Shown: in pieces, positions 17,004-25,547 of the stretch
Position numbering within the stretch: the stretch's first letter is position 1
Layout of the letters: each line of letters begins with the position of its first letter
NCBI GenBank assembly: GCA_022768745.1
Contig: JALELK010000068.1
Span: 1 to 44,559 of the forward strand
DNA from: Lachnospiraceae bacterium
GTDB taxonomy: Bacteria; Bacillota; Clostridia; Lachnospirales; Lachnospiraceae
Direction: 5' to 3'
DNA: 44,559 nt
Translations under genes and position numbers: made by a program
The notes under the pieces: generated by a model
What the model was told of the DNA's origin: nothing
The model's input: the letters and a program-made list of their open reading frames with translations, nothing else
Database searches by the model: none

Positions 17004-18800
17004 ATGAGACGGATGAGAAATAAGAGACGACAGCTTGTGGTTTGGACTTTGATAGCATGTATGACGGTGGGAAGCGTTGGAATCTTTTGTAAAATGGATT
17101 CTAAGGCGGCTTCCGTTACCATAGACGGGGAGTTGGCAGACTGGGAGAGTATCCCGGCGCAGGGTTCTGCAGATGCCAGCGTACCTATGTGGAAAGTGGC
17201 ACAGGACAAGGATTTTATCTACTTCTGTGGACAGGATAAAAATGGGACGGACTGGTATCGTCCGTTGACTCAGCAGACGGTGATTTTTAGTTATGCCAAC
17301 GGAAGTGCCACCGGAGAGAATGGAAATAAGGCCCAGACAGGGCTTTCGGTAAACGGCGACGAAGTAAAGGTGATTGACGCCTGGTATCAGCAAATCAGTG
17401 GTGCCACCGCCGTATGTAAAACTTTGGCTGGGACTTCTATGGATGCCAATATGGAGAGGGCATACGAGTGGAGTATACCAAAGAGCTTTTTGGCAGATAC
17501 AAATTATGCCCTGAAATTTTGTGGCACGGAAATTGCAGGAACGGATATTCCGTCTTTAGATGGAAGCAGTACAGAGCCGGAGGGAGACAAGGAAAATCCT
17601 TCCGAAGGAGATAAGAAAGAAGACGGGGACAAGCCTTCCGAGGGAGAGGAGTCAAAGCCTTCTTATCAGGGAATCGTCATTGATGGACAGTTTCAGGACT
17701 GGGATGCCATTCAAAAGACAGCAGTCACCGGTAATACAGGGGACAATACTCTGGATGAGGTAGCTATGGTCTGGGATGGAGACACGGTTTATCTGTATTT
17801 TATGGCAAAAGGAAATGATGACGGAACCGGTAACTGGAGTTCTGTTACTTGGTCCGGCCCAAACAGCAATGGAAAATTTGCCATTACCACAGATTTAGGA
17901 AACACCCTGCTGGTACAGTTGGTAAATGAAAATGGAAAACCGGCAGTTGCAGGTGTGGATGGCGCAAAGGTTGCGGTAAACAATCAGGATTGGACGGGAG
18001 CACCTCATATGTGGGAGGTTTCCATTCCGGCCAGTGCTCTTCCGGCATATAAGGAAACCGTCAGTTTTGGATTTTATCAGGTAGATCCTTTTGTTAAGGA
18101 TATGGCAAATCTTCAGGGAAATCCGGACACAGGGGACAAGGATTTCAATGGCATTGTCATTGATGGTCTCTACGGAGACTGGACCAATTATCCACACACC
18201 TTGATTCAGTACGCCACACCGGGAACCGGGGACAGCAAACCCGATGGTGAGGCAGCGCTTTATACCAATGACGGCACTTTATATGCTCATGTAAAGACAG
18301 AGATGCAGGCTCACAGACAGGAAGCCGGAGGAGAGTTCACCCAAGGTATAAATGTTCGATTAAACGGAAATGAGAATTATACCTTTATGCCTCAGATTGT
18401 TGCGGTGGATGCCCAGGGAAATATTGATTACAATCCCCGGTTGTCCGGATTGACTCAGGGAACTTATGAGTTCTATATGATAGATGCAACCGGATGGAAG
18501 ACGGCAACCAATATCTCTGAGCTGGATAGCAAAGGAAATGGTTTGTACGGACATATGTATGTCACGGTAGGTGCATCGGCAGATGATACAGAGTTTGAGA
18601 TGGATATGTCAAAGCTGGCAGATAAGTTTGGCTTGGACAAGGATGATATACATAAGGCGGAAATCCAGTGGCAGAGAATTGGTCAGCAATGGGTTACCAC
18701 GGCGGGTACCTCTACCGGTGCCTGGCTGGGATTACTTCTTTGTTTTGCGGCTGTGGGTGTCGCCTATGTGATTCAGGTAAAAAGAAAGAAGACAGTATAA
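17004..18800 (+). CDS. Secreted, C-terminally anchored protein, probable XrtG substrate
   Basis: The protein has 598 residues. It has a signal peptide (basic MRRMRNKRR, hydrophobic core, cut near residue 35). Three modules each begin with an IDGxxxDW motif: TIDGELADW (about 38), VIDGQFQDW (about 225) and VIDGLYGDW (about 384), reminiscent of CBM9/DOMON-like sugar-binding folds. A Glu/Asp/Lys/Pro/Ser linker covers about 189-220. The end is TSTGAWLGLLLCF, a single helix, then QVKRKKTV, which is the tripartite layout of a sorting signal. It is directly followed by the exosortase start codon. Known XrtG loci carry one such protein (Firmicu-CTERM type). Substrate status is inferred from position and tail. 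GAGGGGAG precedes the ATG. Confidence 0.8.
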   Translation: MRRMRNKRRQLVVWTLIACMTVGSVGIFCKMDSKAASVTIDGELADWESIPAQGSADASVPMWKVAQDKDFIYFCGQDKNGTDWYRPLTQQTVIFSYANGSATGENGNKAQTGLSVNGDEVKVIDAWYQQISGATAVCKTLAGTSMDANMERAYEWSIPKSFLADTNYALKFCGTEIAGTDIPSLDGSSTEPEGDKENPSEGDKKEDGDKPSEGEESKPSYQGIVIDGQFQDWDAIQKTAVTGNTGDNTLDEVAMVWDGDTVYLYFMAKGNDDGTGNWSSVTWSGPNSNGKFAITTDLGNTLLVQLVNENGKPAVAGVDGAKVAVNNQDWTGAPHMWEVSIPASALPAYKETVSFGFYQVDPFVKDMANLQGNPDTGDKDFNGIVIDGLYGDWTNYPHTLIQYATPGTGDSKPDGEAALYTNDGTLYAHVKTEMQAHRQEAGGEFTQGINVRLNGNENYTFMPQIVAVDAQGNIDYNPRLSGLTQGTYEFYMIDATGWKTATNISELDSKGNGLYGHMYVTVGASADDTEFEMDMSKLADKFGLDKDDIHKAEIQWQRIGQQWVTTAGTSTGAWLGLLLCFAAVGVAYVIQVKRKKTV

Positions 18801-19397
18801 GTGATAAAGGCAGTTATTGGAGTTGTCCTGATAGTTGTATGGTTTTATTTGCTGTGGACATTAAATCGTTCAAAACTACAATTTTGGCATTTCTTAGTGG
18901 GAAGTATGGGATTGTTTATCATCCTTATGGTATTTGTGCGACCGGTTATGACGGAGCCTCTGGCAAAGGCTATTGTGGCTATGGCCGGATTGTTTGGAGA
19001 GGCTACCGGCACATTTACTCCCTACTTTAAATACGGTATTTTGTTTGTAAATGCGGCTCAGGGAGCCATTACTTTACAGATAGATTTCGAGTGCTCCGGT
19101 ATTATTGAGATTATGGCATTTCTTTCCTTGTTGTGCTTTTTCCGGGTGTACAAAATCCGGGAGAGAATTGTTGTGGGAGTCTTAGGGACACTTTATATTA
19201 CCGTGGCAAACGCACTTAGAATTATCGTAATCAGCGAGATGATATATTACTTTGGTTTGGATGTGTACTATATTGCCCATACAATTATCGGCAGATTTGT
19301 TTTTTATGCTCTTTCTATTTTGTTGTATTTTTATGTATTTACCAAGCCGCAAATAGTTCGAATGAAGTTAGGAAAGTTCACCTATGGGGATCATTGA
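18801..19397 (+). CDS. xrtG: Exosortase family protein XrtG
   Basis: The protein has 198 residues, almost all membrane helices. The exosortase/archaeosortase catalytic triad is present: Cys98 in DFECSGIIEI, Arg140 in ANALRIIVISEM and His160 in YYIAHTIIGRFVFY. These membrane transpeptidase-like enzymes cut the C-terminal tripartite tail of secreted proteins; XrtG is the Gram-positive branch. The start is GTG directly abutting the preceding stop, with only a weak AAGAAGA site, so translation is probably coupled. The 3' end overlaps the glycosyltransferase by 14 bases. The neighbours (glycosyltransferase, PTPS homolog, PTPS-related membrane protein) are the known XrtG companions, which supports the call strongly. 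Confidence 0.92.
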   Translation: MIKAVIGVVLIVVWFYLLWTLNRSKLQFWHFLVGSMGLFIILMVFVRPVMTEPLAKAIVAMAGLFGEATGTFTPYFKYGILFVNAAQGAITLQIDFECSGIIEIMAFLSLLCFFRVYKIRERIVVGVLGTLYITVANALRIIVISEMIYYFGLDVYYIAHTIIGRFVFYALSILLYFYVFTKPQIVRMKLGKFTYGDH

Positions 19398-20775
19398 GAG
19401 ATTTGTAAATTCATTTGTATTTTGGGCAGCGTGGATTATCATTCCCTTCATTATGGAAATACTGCCGGCCTTTGGCAGTGTTTTTGTATTAGTGAAGAGA
19501 CTTCTCTTTGAAAAGAAGGCGCCTAAGCCCATTATTTATCCGGAAATATCCATTATTGTTCCGGTCTATAATTCAAAAGACACACTGAGAGCCTGTATAA
19601 AATCCATTAACGACAGCGAGTATCCCAACGAAAAAATTCGTCTTTATCTGGTGAACAATCGAAGTTCCGATGACAGTTTTTCCGTTTATACCGCATGTCA
19701 AAAAGAGTACCCTGATTTGCTGATGCAGTGGCTGAATGCAGAACAGGGCAAATCCAGAGCCCTCAATTTGGCACTATATAACAGTGTGGGAAAATACATT
19801 ATACATATTGACAGCGACGGTATTTTGGAGAAGTCTGCCCTTACCAATATGGTGGATAAATTCGAGTCAGATACAAAAATTAACGTTGTCACCGGCGCAA
19901 TTATGATTCAGCCGGAATTGGTGGAAGCCTATCCCAAGGGTAAATCCCGACTTTTGCGAAAGATGGAGTTTATGGAATATGCCCAGGCATTTTTGGCGGG
20001 ACGAAATTGCGCTTCGGATTTGAATTCCATCTATACTCTTTCCGGGGCGTTTTCTGCCTTCCGAAAATCAGCTATTTTAAAATCAAGATTATACAGTACA
20101 GATACTTTAGCAGAGGATACACAGATTACATTTCAGATGCGCTATCTGCAAAATGAGCGTATCTATATGAGTGAGAATTCTATCTTTTTTGTGGACCCTA
20201 TTGAGAACGTGGACAAGCTGTACACCCAGAGACAGCGTTGGCAGAGAGGAAGTCTGGAGGTCTCCAAAATGTTCGGGGGAGCAAAAATGAAAACCAGACA
20301 GATGTTTTCCGATGTCTCTGTAAAAACGCTGATGTATGACCATACCTTTGCCTTTCCGCGAATCATATGGTATCTGGCATTAATCTGTCTGATGGCGGTG
20401 GGATACTCTGTAAAAACCGTGGTGCTTGCCACAGCGTTTTTGTTTGGAATGTATATTTTATGCGGATTTATGTATTTTGGTTCCACCATCGGATTCTTAA
20501 AGGATTTTCCGGAAGTGAAGAAGTACTACAAGAAACAGTGGTGGGTGGTATTTCTCCTGCCGTTTTTCAACTTTGTAGTATTCTTTATCCGTTTTGCAGG
20601 AATCATTAACAGTATTAATACAGACAGTGCGTGGAAAACGGTGACTCTGTCGGAGGAGGGAAAACATTTTCGCCAGACGGTAAAGAATGATTTTCGACAT
20701 ATCCACAGTGGCATTGTGAAACTGCGGAAATTGGTAAATGAAAAAGAGGAAATCCAAGAAAATGAAGAAATTTAG
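19384..20775 (+). CDS. XrtG-associated family 2 glycosyltransferase
   Basis: The protein has 463 residues. An N-terminal helix (VFWAAWIIIPFIMEI) precedes the GT-A domain. It starts SIIVPVYNSKDTLRACIKSI, with the nucleotide-sugar DxD in HIDSDG near residue 142, the acceptor-site LAEDTQITFQMR and QRQRWQRG near 281, the motif of processive family 2 enzymes. Two to three C-terminal helices follow. This matches the glycosyltransferase type described beside XrtG. It probably builds or transfers a glycan at the membrane, perhaps onto the XrtG substrate; sugar and acceptor are unknown. It overlaps xrtG by 14 bases. Confidence 0.9.
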   Translation: MGIIERFVNSFVFWAAWIIIPFIMEILPAFGSVFVLVKRLLFEKKAPKPIIYPEISIIVPVYNSKDTLRACIKSINDSEYPNEKIRLYLVNNRSSDDSFSVYTACQKEYPDLLMQWLNAEQGKSRALNLALYNSVGKYIIHIDSDGILEKSALTNMVDKFESDTKINVVTGAIMIQPELVEAYPKGKSRLLRKMEFMEYAQAFLAGRNCASDLNSIYTLSGAFSAFRKSAILKSRLYSTDTLAEDTQITFQMRYLQNERIYMSENSIFFVDPIENVDKLYTQRQRWQRGSLEVSKMFGGAKMKTRQMFSDVSVKTLMYDHTFAFPRIIWYLALICLMAVGYSVKTVVLATAFLFGMYILCGFMYFGSTIGFLKDFPEVKKYYKKQWWVVFLLPFFNFVVFFIRFAGIINSINTDSAWKTVTLSEEGKHFRQTVKNDFRHIHSGIVKLRKLVNEKEEIQENEEI

Positions 20776-21862
20776 CAAAGAGAGAGAAGTTCAGAAAAAA
20801 AGAGATTTCAGAATATGGATTGTGGCAGGGGTAATGATGACACTGGTTGTCATCTGTGTATGTTGCGCCTGGGCACAGATGAAGAAGTACGAACGGGGTG
20901 TGCTGGATGTGTATGCAGTGCAGCAGGACGGATATGTGCAGTTGGTGTTGGACCAGATTAATCTTCAGGAAGACCAGGACAGCGAGGAGATTGTACATAA
21001 TATATTGGAGACCTTGGATGCCTCAAGCAATCACTACTGGACCTTATCCGATGCAGGTTCTTTGGTTTTTGTAAAGGATGTGCTGGAGACAAATCGTTAC
21101 AAGGGCTTTACCCAGGAGAGCTATTACACCTCAGGAAGTGCCGGGGAGTTTATCAAGTCCCTTCAGGAAGACCGGGTGACTCATCGGGAGATTACCGTAA
21201 AAGATCAGGATTTTGTGGCATCCGGCGTGTCCTTTTCCTACAATGGGAAAAGCTATGCCATGTGTCTTTTGACCAGTACCGATGCTATCTTAGATCAGAA
21301 TGAGTATCTCAGTGCAAAAATTACTCTGGAACTTTTGGTACTGATTGCCCTTGCTGTTGTGGTCTGCGGAGGCTTTATTCTGGCACTTATGACAGAGCGG
21401 TGGCAGAAAGAATGTCAGCAGATAAAAGGGGAGAAACAGGTTTTATTTGAAAAGGTGGAAAAAATGAACCATCTCAGAATGAAAGAGTTACTTTTCCATC
21501 CCCGTTATTCCGCTTTTTACCCAGGAGCTTTACCGGAACTGCTGGAGCGTATGGAAAAGAAAAATATCTGGCCTCTTGAGATGGTACTTGTGAAATGTGA
21601 AAAGGGAGAGCAGAGGGATGAATTTATGTCTCTGTCCCAGATTTATCTGGGTAAAAAGACCCTGCGGGTCATTTTAGATGATGCACATGTGATGCTGTTG
21701 TTTATGAGAGAAGAATCAAAGTCTCAGGAGGAGATGAAGAAATTTATAGAATCCCTAAAGGGAGAGTATATAAAGAGCAGAAGGTGGGAGGAGCCACCGG
21801 AGGAATCCTTGAAAAAAGAGTTTGTAAGCTTTTGGAATGGGGGAGAAGAAGATGGAAAGTAG
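20762..21862 (+). CDS. Two-helix membrane protein of the XrtG locus, unknown function
   Basis: The protein has 366 residues from the start used. It has a basic N-terminus, a transmembrane helix at about 16-37, and an extracytoplasmic region of about 150 residues. A second helix at about 187-210 (LLVLIALAVVVCGGFILALM) leads into a charged, coiled-coil-like stretch and a cytosolic domain of about 120 residues. The layout is that of a sensor or signal-transducing receptor. The tail (LEMVLVKCEKGEQ, then LRVILDDAHVMLLF) faintly recalls a degenerate nucleotide-cyclase-like fold. I do not recognise the family. The ATG at 20762 has GAGGA 11 bases upstream and is preferred over 20738. It overlaps the glycosyltransferase and the PTPS gene. 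Confidence 0.75.
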   Translation: MKKFSKEREVQKKRDFRIWIVAGVMMTLVVICVCCAWAQMKKYERGVLDVYAVQQDGYVQLVLDQINLQEDQDSEEIVHNILETLDASSNHYWTLSDAGSLVFVKDVLETNRYKGFTQESYYTSGSAGEFIKSLQEDRVTHREITVKDQDFVASGVSFSYNGKSYAMCLLTSTDAILDQNEYLSAKITLELLVLIALAVVVCGGFILALMTERWQKECQQIKGEKQVLFEKVEKMNHLRMKELLFHPRYSAFYPGALPELLERMEKKNIWPLEMVLVKCEKGEQRDEFMSLSQIYLGKKTLRVILDDAHVMLLFMREESKSQEEMKKFIESLKGEYIKSRRWEEPPEESLKKEFVSFWNGGEEDGK

Positions 21863-22325
21863 ATTATTGTGTGAATACTGCTTTAAATTTTATTTAAATG
21901 CCAGCCACAGCATTATCATTAACGGAAAACAGGGAGAGGTGCATCCCCACACCTGGGAAATTATGCTGGATATTGTGGTGGAACGAAAGGAATTCATGGA
22001 ATTTAATGAGTATGAAAAGGTAGCCAGGGATTTCTTTGCAAAATATCAGGAGCAGGTGTTAAACGATGTGGAGCCCTTTGATACGGTGGTTCCTACCTTG
22101 GAAAATATCGTGGACTACTTCGGAGGAGAACTGCGAAACTGTATGAGACAGGTAGGCGGTAGTCTGGTGCGGATTGAGGGAAGTGAAACTCCCACCAGAA
22201 GTTATGTAGTGTCCTATGGAGACAAGGAGGATTATATCAACGATGTGAGAGAGTATTCAAAAAGTTCTCTTACCAGAGTGATTGATGATATGTTGGATCA
22301 GATGTTGGAAGAGAAAGACTGTTAG
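21852..22325 (+). CDS. 6-pyruvoyl-tetrahydropterin synthase homolog, XrtG-associated
   Basis: The protein has 157 residues. The zinc triad of the PTPS/QueD fold is present as His19 (NASHSI) with His31 and His33 (EVHPHTWEI). In E. coli QueD the catalytic cysteine sits four residues before the first histidine of the HGH motif; here that position is Gln27. The HGH glycine is proline. The standard reaction is therefore doubtful. PTPS relatives of this kind are a known XrtG companion. No queuosine or folate genes are near, so a metal or pterin-like ligand-binding role is possible. The start at 21852 has GGGGGAG 6 bases upstream and is preferred to 21837. It overlaps the preceding gene by 11 bases. 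Confidence 0.85.
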   Translation: MESRLLCEYCFKFYLNASHSIIINGKQGEVHPHTWEIMLDIVVERKEFMEFNEYEKVARDFFAKYQEQVLNDVEPFDTVVPTLENIVDYFGGELRNCMRQVGGSLVRIEGSETPTRSYVVSYGDKEDYINDVREYSKSSLTRVIDDMLDQMLEEKDC

Positions 22326-22334
22326 GAGCAGAAT

Positions 22335-24731
22335 ATGAGCAAGACAAAACAAAGAAGTTTTATTGTGGGCACTTTGCTATTCTATGGGATACTTTCCGGC
22401 CTGATTGTGTTTGTGATATCCAAAAGCGGGGTGTATCCCCGGGGAGAAGAAACCCTGTATTACCTCTATCGGGGAGATTTTTTTCTGCAGCAGATAAAGC
22501 AGGGAAATCTCTTTCCTCTGTGGGATGCTAACTGGTATAACGGGATGGATGTGAGAAGCTACTCACCACTTATGGGATATGTGTTGGCGGTTTGCCAATT
22601 CCTGGCAGGAGGCAATCTGTGGAATGGCTATCTGGTGTTTGTAGTTACACTTTTTTTGTGTGGAGGAATCTGTTGGCTGGTAATCGGGTGTAAAAGAAAC
22701 CGTCCTTGGATGGGCGCTCTTTTAGGTGTGCTCTGGTTTTTTATGCCAACAAATTTATATACGGTATTTGAACAGGGCAATCTGTCCTATGGCATTTGTG
22801 CTGCCTTGCTTCCGCTGGTTATCTGGGGAATCCATCAGTTTCTGGAAAAGAACCGGTGGAAATTTTTGCTGCAGGCATTGATAATCTATCTGTTGATTCT
22901 TATGTTCCATGTGGGTTATGGAGTGGTGTTGGCAGGCTCTCTGGGGCTGTATCTGTTGATTTATCATTTTGCAAATCGAAAGACGAAAGCACCGGGAATT
23001 GTTTTTTTAGGTATTTTGTCCACCCTTTTGGTGATGGGAGGATGGGTGTTTTCCCTGTGGAAGGAACAGGGACAGGCACCGGATATCATCGGTCTGTTTC
23101 AAGAGCAGATGCAAAGCTATTGGATTACCATAAATCCGTTGCTTCGGCTTCAGGAAGGATATACGCATACCTATTTTGGAATAGCTGTATTTGTATTTAT
23201 CATCTTTGGAATCTTTATGGCAAAGAAGTCAACCATGCTCTGGCTGTGGACCGGACTGGTTGTCTCCATCGTTATGCCGGGTTTCCTTGGAATTCCATTG
23301 GCCTTTGTCCTGTATGGATTTATGGAGTGGAAGAGTTTAAAGAAACCTTTTGTGGCAGTGGCATTTTTGCTGATGGTGTTGGACGTGGTTCCATCCGCAA
23401 AGCTGTTGTACGGGGAATTTAACGGAGCTACTCCGCAGGATAGACTCAGTGAAATAGAAAAGACCACTCTTATCAAAGAGGCAAAGGAGATAACGGAGCA
23501 GAGACTGACGTTTATCGATGGGGGAAGTCTGGGCACAGAGGCAGCCTATCTGATTTCGTCCGGAGAAAACGGCATAAAGGAAGTGGCCGGAGTGGGAGGC
23601 GAGAAGTTCGCTGTTTACCGCAATGTGGAACAGTTGAACCAGGCAGCTCAGGACGGAAATTATCTGTATCTTTTCGACCGGTGTATTGAGATGGGAAGTG
23701 ATTCGGTTTTAATTGGACTGGACCAGATTTACGGAGAAAATGAGGATATCGGAGCATTGGATGGAGCGGCAAACAGATTGGGATATGGTGTGGTGGCATC
23801 CAACCAGAAGTATCGTCTGTACCACAAAAATACCCCTGAGAGTTTTGGAGTCTCTTCCAAGTATGAGGCTATCGGTATCGGAACTTCCGCACCTATGATT
23901 TCTCTGAGTTTTCCTATGGTGGAGGAGACGGACGATACAAATTTAAACCACTATACTTATGAGGAATTGTCCCAGTACAGACAAATCTATCTGGCGGGAT
24001 TTACCTATACAGACCGGGAGTCGGCAGAACAGTTGATAAAGAAGTTAAGTGAAAACGGAGTCCGGGTGGTGATTTTGGCAGATGGAATACCGGTGGATGG
24101 AAACAGCGGATTGCAGACCTTTTTGGGAGTGACCTGTCAAAAGATTACTTTCTCCTACGGATATCCGGAGCTGGATACCACAAAGGGAATCATACGAAGT
24201 GATTTGTTCCCGGAGGGACACAGCAAGTGGAATACTGTTTATCTGAAGGGATTGACAGATATCTGGGGAACGGCAACGGTGTTGGATAAGCAGTTGGCAT
24301 TTTACGGAACCGGACAAAACAAAAATCTGATTTACGTGGGATTAAATCTGACTTACCATTATGCTCTTACAAAGGACAAATCCATAGGTTTGCTTTTGTC
24401 TGAGGCAATCCAGTTGAGTGGAGACAGCATCCCTCAGAGAGATTTGGTTCCACTACGCATCAGTCAATCCGGCAATCAGATCACAATCCGGTCCAGAAAT
24501 GACGGGGTAAACACCACGCTGGCATATCAGAATCTTTTCGCCGGTGGAGAAGGTATTTACAAGAAAAACAATCTGACTTATGTAAATGCCGGAGAGACAG
24601 TGATAAAGATAAGACCGGAATATGGCATACAGGGATTTGGCATCAGCGGAATAGGGCTGATTTTGTGGATATGTTTCTTTAGTTGGATAAAAAAGAAGGA
24701 AAAAGCCGGGAAAGAGGAAAGCAATGGATGA
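22335..24731 (+). CDS. Large PTPS-associated membrane protein, GT-C-like
   Basis: The protein has 798 residues. The N-terminal half (to about 360) holds around ten membrane helices. The first external loop has RGEETLYYLYRGDFF and later PLWDANWYNGMDVRSYSP, where acidic residues stand as in GT-C lipid-sugar glycosyltransferases. A soluble extracytoplasmic half of about 400 residues follows, and one C-terminal helix ends in KKKEKAGKEESNG. This is the type annotated as a 6-pyruvoyl-tetrahydropterin synthase-related membrane domain, named for its neighbour rather than for similarity to it. It may transfer a polyprenyl-linked glycan outside the membrane. The gap to the PTPS homolog is 9 bases, with TAGGAGC as ribosome site. 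Confidence 0.85.
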   Translation: MSKTKQRSFIVGTLLFYGILSGLIVFVISKSGVYPRGEETLYYLYRGDFFLQQIKQGNLFPLWDANWYNGMDVRSYSPLMGYVLAVCQFLAGGNLWNGYLVFVVTLFLCGGICWLVIGCKRNRPWMGALLGVLWFFMPTNLYTVFEQGNLSYGICAALLPLVIWGIHQFLEKNRWKFLLQALIIYLLILMFHVGYGVVLAGSLGLYLLIYHFANRKTKAPGIVFLGILSTLLVMGGWVFSLWKEQGQAPDIIGLFQEQMQSYWITINPLLRLQEGYTHTYFGIAVFVFIIFGIFMAKKSTMLWLWTGLVVSIVMPGFLGIPLAFVLYGFMEWKSLKKPFVAVAFLLMVLDVVPSAKLLYGEFNGATPQDRLSEIEKTTLIKEAKEITEQRLTFIDGGSLGTEAAYLISSGENGIKEVAGVGGEKFAVYRNVEQLNQAAQDGNYLYLFDRCIEMGSDSVLIGLDQIYGENEDIGALDGAANRLGYGVVASNQKYRLYHKNTPESFGVSSKYEAIGIGTSAPMISLSFPMVEETDDTNLNHYTYEELSQYRQIYLAGFTYTDRESAEQLIKKLSENGVRVVILADGIPVDGNSGLQTFLGVTCQKITFSYGYPELDTTKGIIRSDLFPEGHSKWNTVYLKGLTDIWGTATVLDKQLAFYGTGQNKNLIYVGLNLTYHYALTKDKSIGLLLSEAIQLSGDSIPQRDLVPLRISQSGNQITIRSRNDGVNTTLAYQNLFAGGEGIYKKNNLTYVNAGETVIKIRPEYGIQGFGISGIGLILWICFFSWIKKKEKAGKEESNG

Positions 24732-25515
24732 GTTGACGGCACATTACAATAAATTTAATGAGGACAAGCGATTGACCAGACGTCATGGTCAGGTGGAATA
24801 TATCACCACAATGAAGTACATTCATGAGGTTTTGCAACAGTTGACAGAAACCGGGCGCAAGGCTTCCGAAATTTCCATATTGGATATCGGAGCCGGGACA
24901 GGCAGGTACTGTATCCCTCTCTCAGAAGAGGGATATCAGGTTTCTGCCATTGAATATGTGAAATACAATCTGGGTATTTTGAAACAGAAAAAAAGTCAGG
25001 TACAGGCATTTCAGGGAGACGCCAGAAAGCTGAAAAGATTTGAAGATGACGGCTTTGATGTGAGTCTCCTTTTTGGTCCTATGTATCATCTTTACACGCC
25101 GGAGGACAAGTTGCAGGCTCTTTTGGAGGCAAAGCGGGTCACAAAGCCCGGGGGATATATTCTGGTGGCATATCTGATGAACGAGTATGGGGTTTTGACC
25201 TATGGGTTCAAAGAACAAAATGCCATAGAATGTCTCTCGGACGGACGGTTGGATGAGGAGTTTCACTGTCATTCTTCCCAAAAGGATTTGTATGATTATG
25301 TGAGATTGGAGGACATAGAGAGTCTCCGGGAGCAGGCGGGATTACACCGGGTAAAAATCATCTCTGCCGACGGACCGGCGGATTATATGCGACGGGAATT
25401 AAATGCTATGTCAGAGGAATTGTTTCAAAAATTCATAGAGTATCATTTGAAAACCTGCGAAAGAGAAGAGCTTTTAGGGGCAGGAGCCCATACATTGGAT
25501 ATACTAAAAAAATAG
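24724..25515 (+). CDS. Class I SAM-dependent methyltransferase
   Basis: The protein has 263 residues. Motif I is ILDIGAGTGRYC (about 52-63), an acidic residue ends the next strand (SAIEYVKYNL), then come FQGDARKL, DVSLLFGPMYHLYTPEDK (motif IV) and KPGGYILVAYL. No membrane segment is visible. The start overlaps the preceding gene by 8 bases, so it is the last gene of the XrtG block. It may methylate the glycan or a small molecule made there, but methyltransferases of this type are also common outside such loci. A terminator overlaps its stop region. Confidence 0.88.
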   Translation: MDELTAHYNKFNEDKRLTRRHGQVEYITTMKYIHEVLQQLTETGRKASEISILDIGAGTGRYCIPLSEEGYQVSAIEYVKYNLGILKQKKSQVQAFQGDARKLKRFEDDGFDVSLLFGPMYHLYTPEDKLQALLEAKRVTKPGGYILVAYLMNEYGVLTYGFKEQNAIECLSDGRLDEEFHCHSSQKDLYDYVRLEDIESLREQAGLHRVKIISADGPADYMRRELNAMSEELFQKFIEYHLKTCEREELLGAGAHTLDILKK

Positions 25516-25547
25516 GTGCCAGCCATTGAGGCTGACACCCTTTTTTT
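25515..25547. terminator. Bidirectional terminator between convergent genes
   Basis: GGTGCCAGCC (25515-25524) faces GGCTGACACC (25530-25539) around ATTGA, with one C/A mismatch on the plus strand that becomes a G-U pair on the minus strand. Seven T follow on plus; the minus side runs into a T-rich tract. It ends the XrtG block and the minus-strand gene alike. Confidence 0.85.

Noticed and set aside
22796-23422. 208-codon plus-strand frame inside the PTPS-associated membrane protein
   Set aside because: It is a shifted frame within a clear 798-codon gene; the Cys/Gly/Ser-rich composition is that of a frame shadow.
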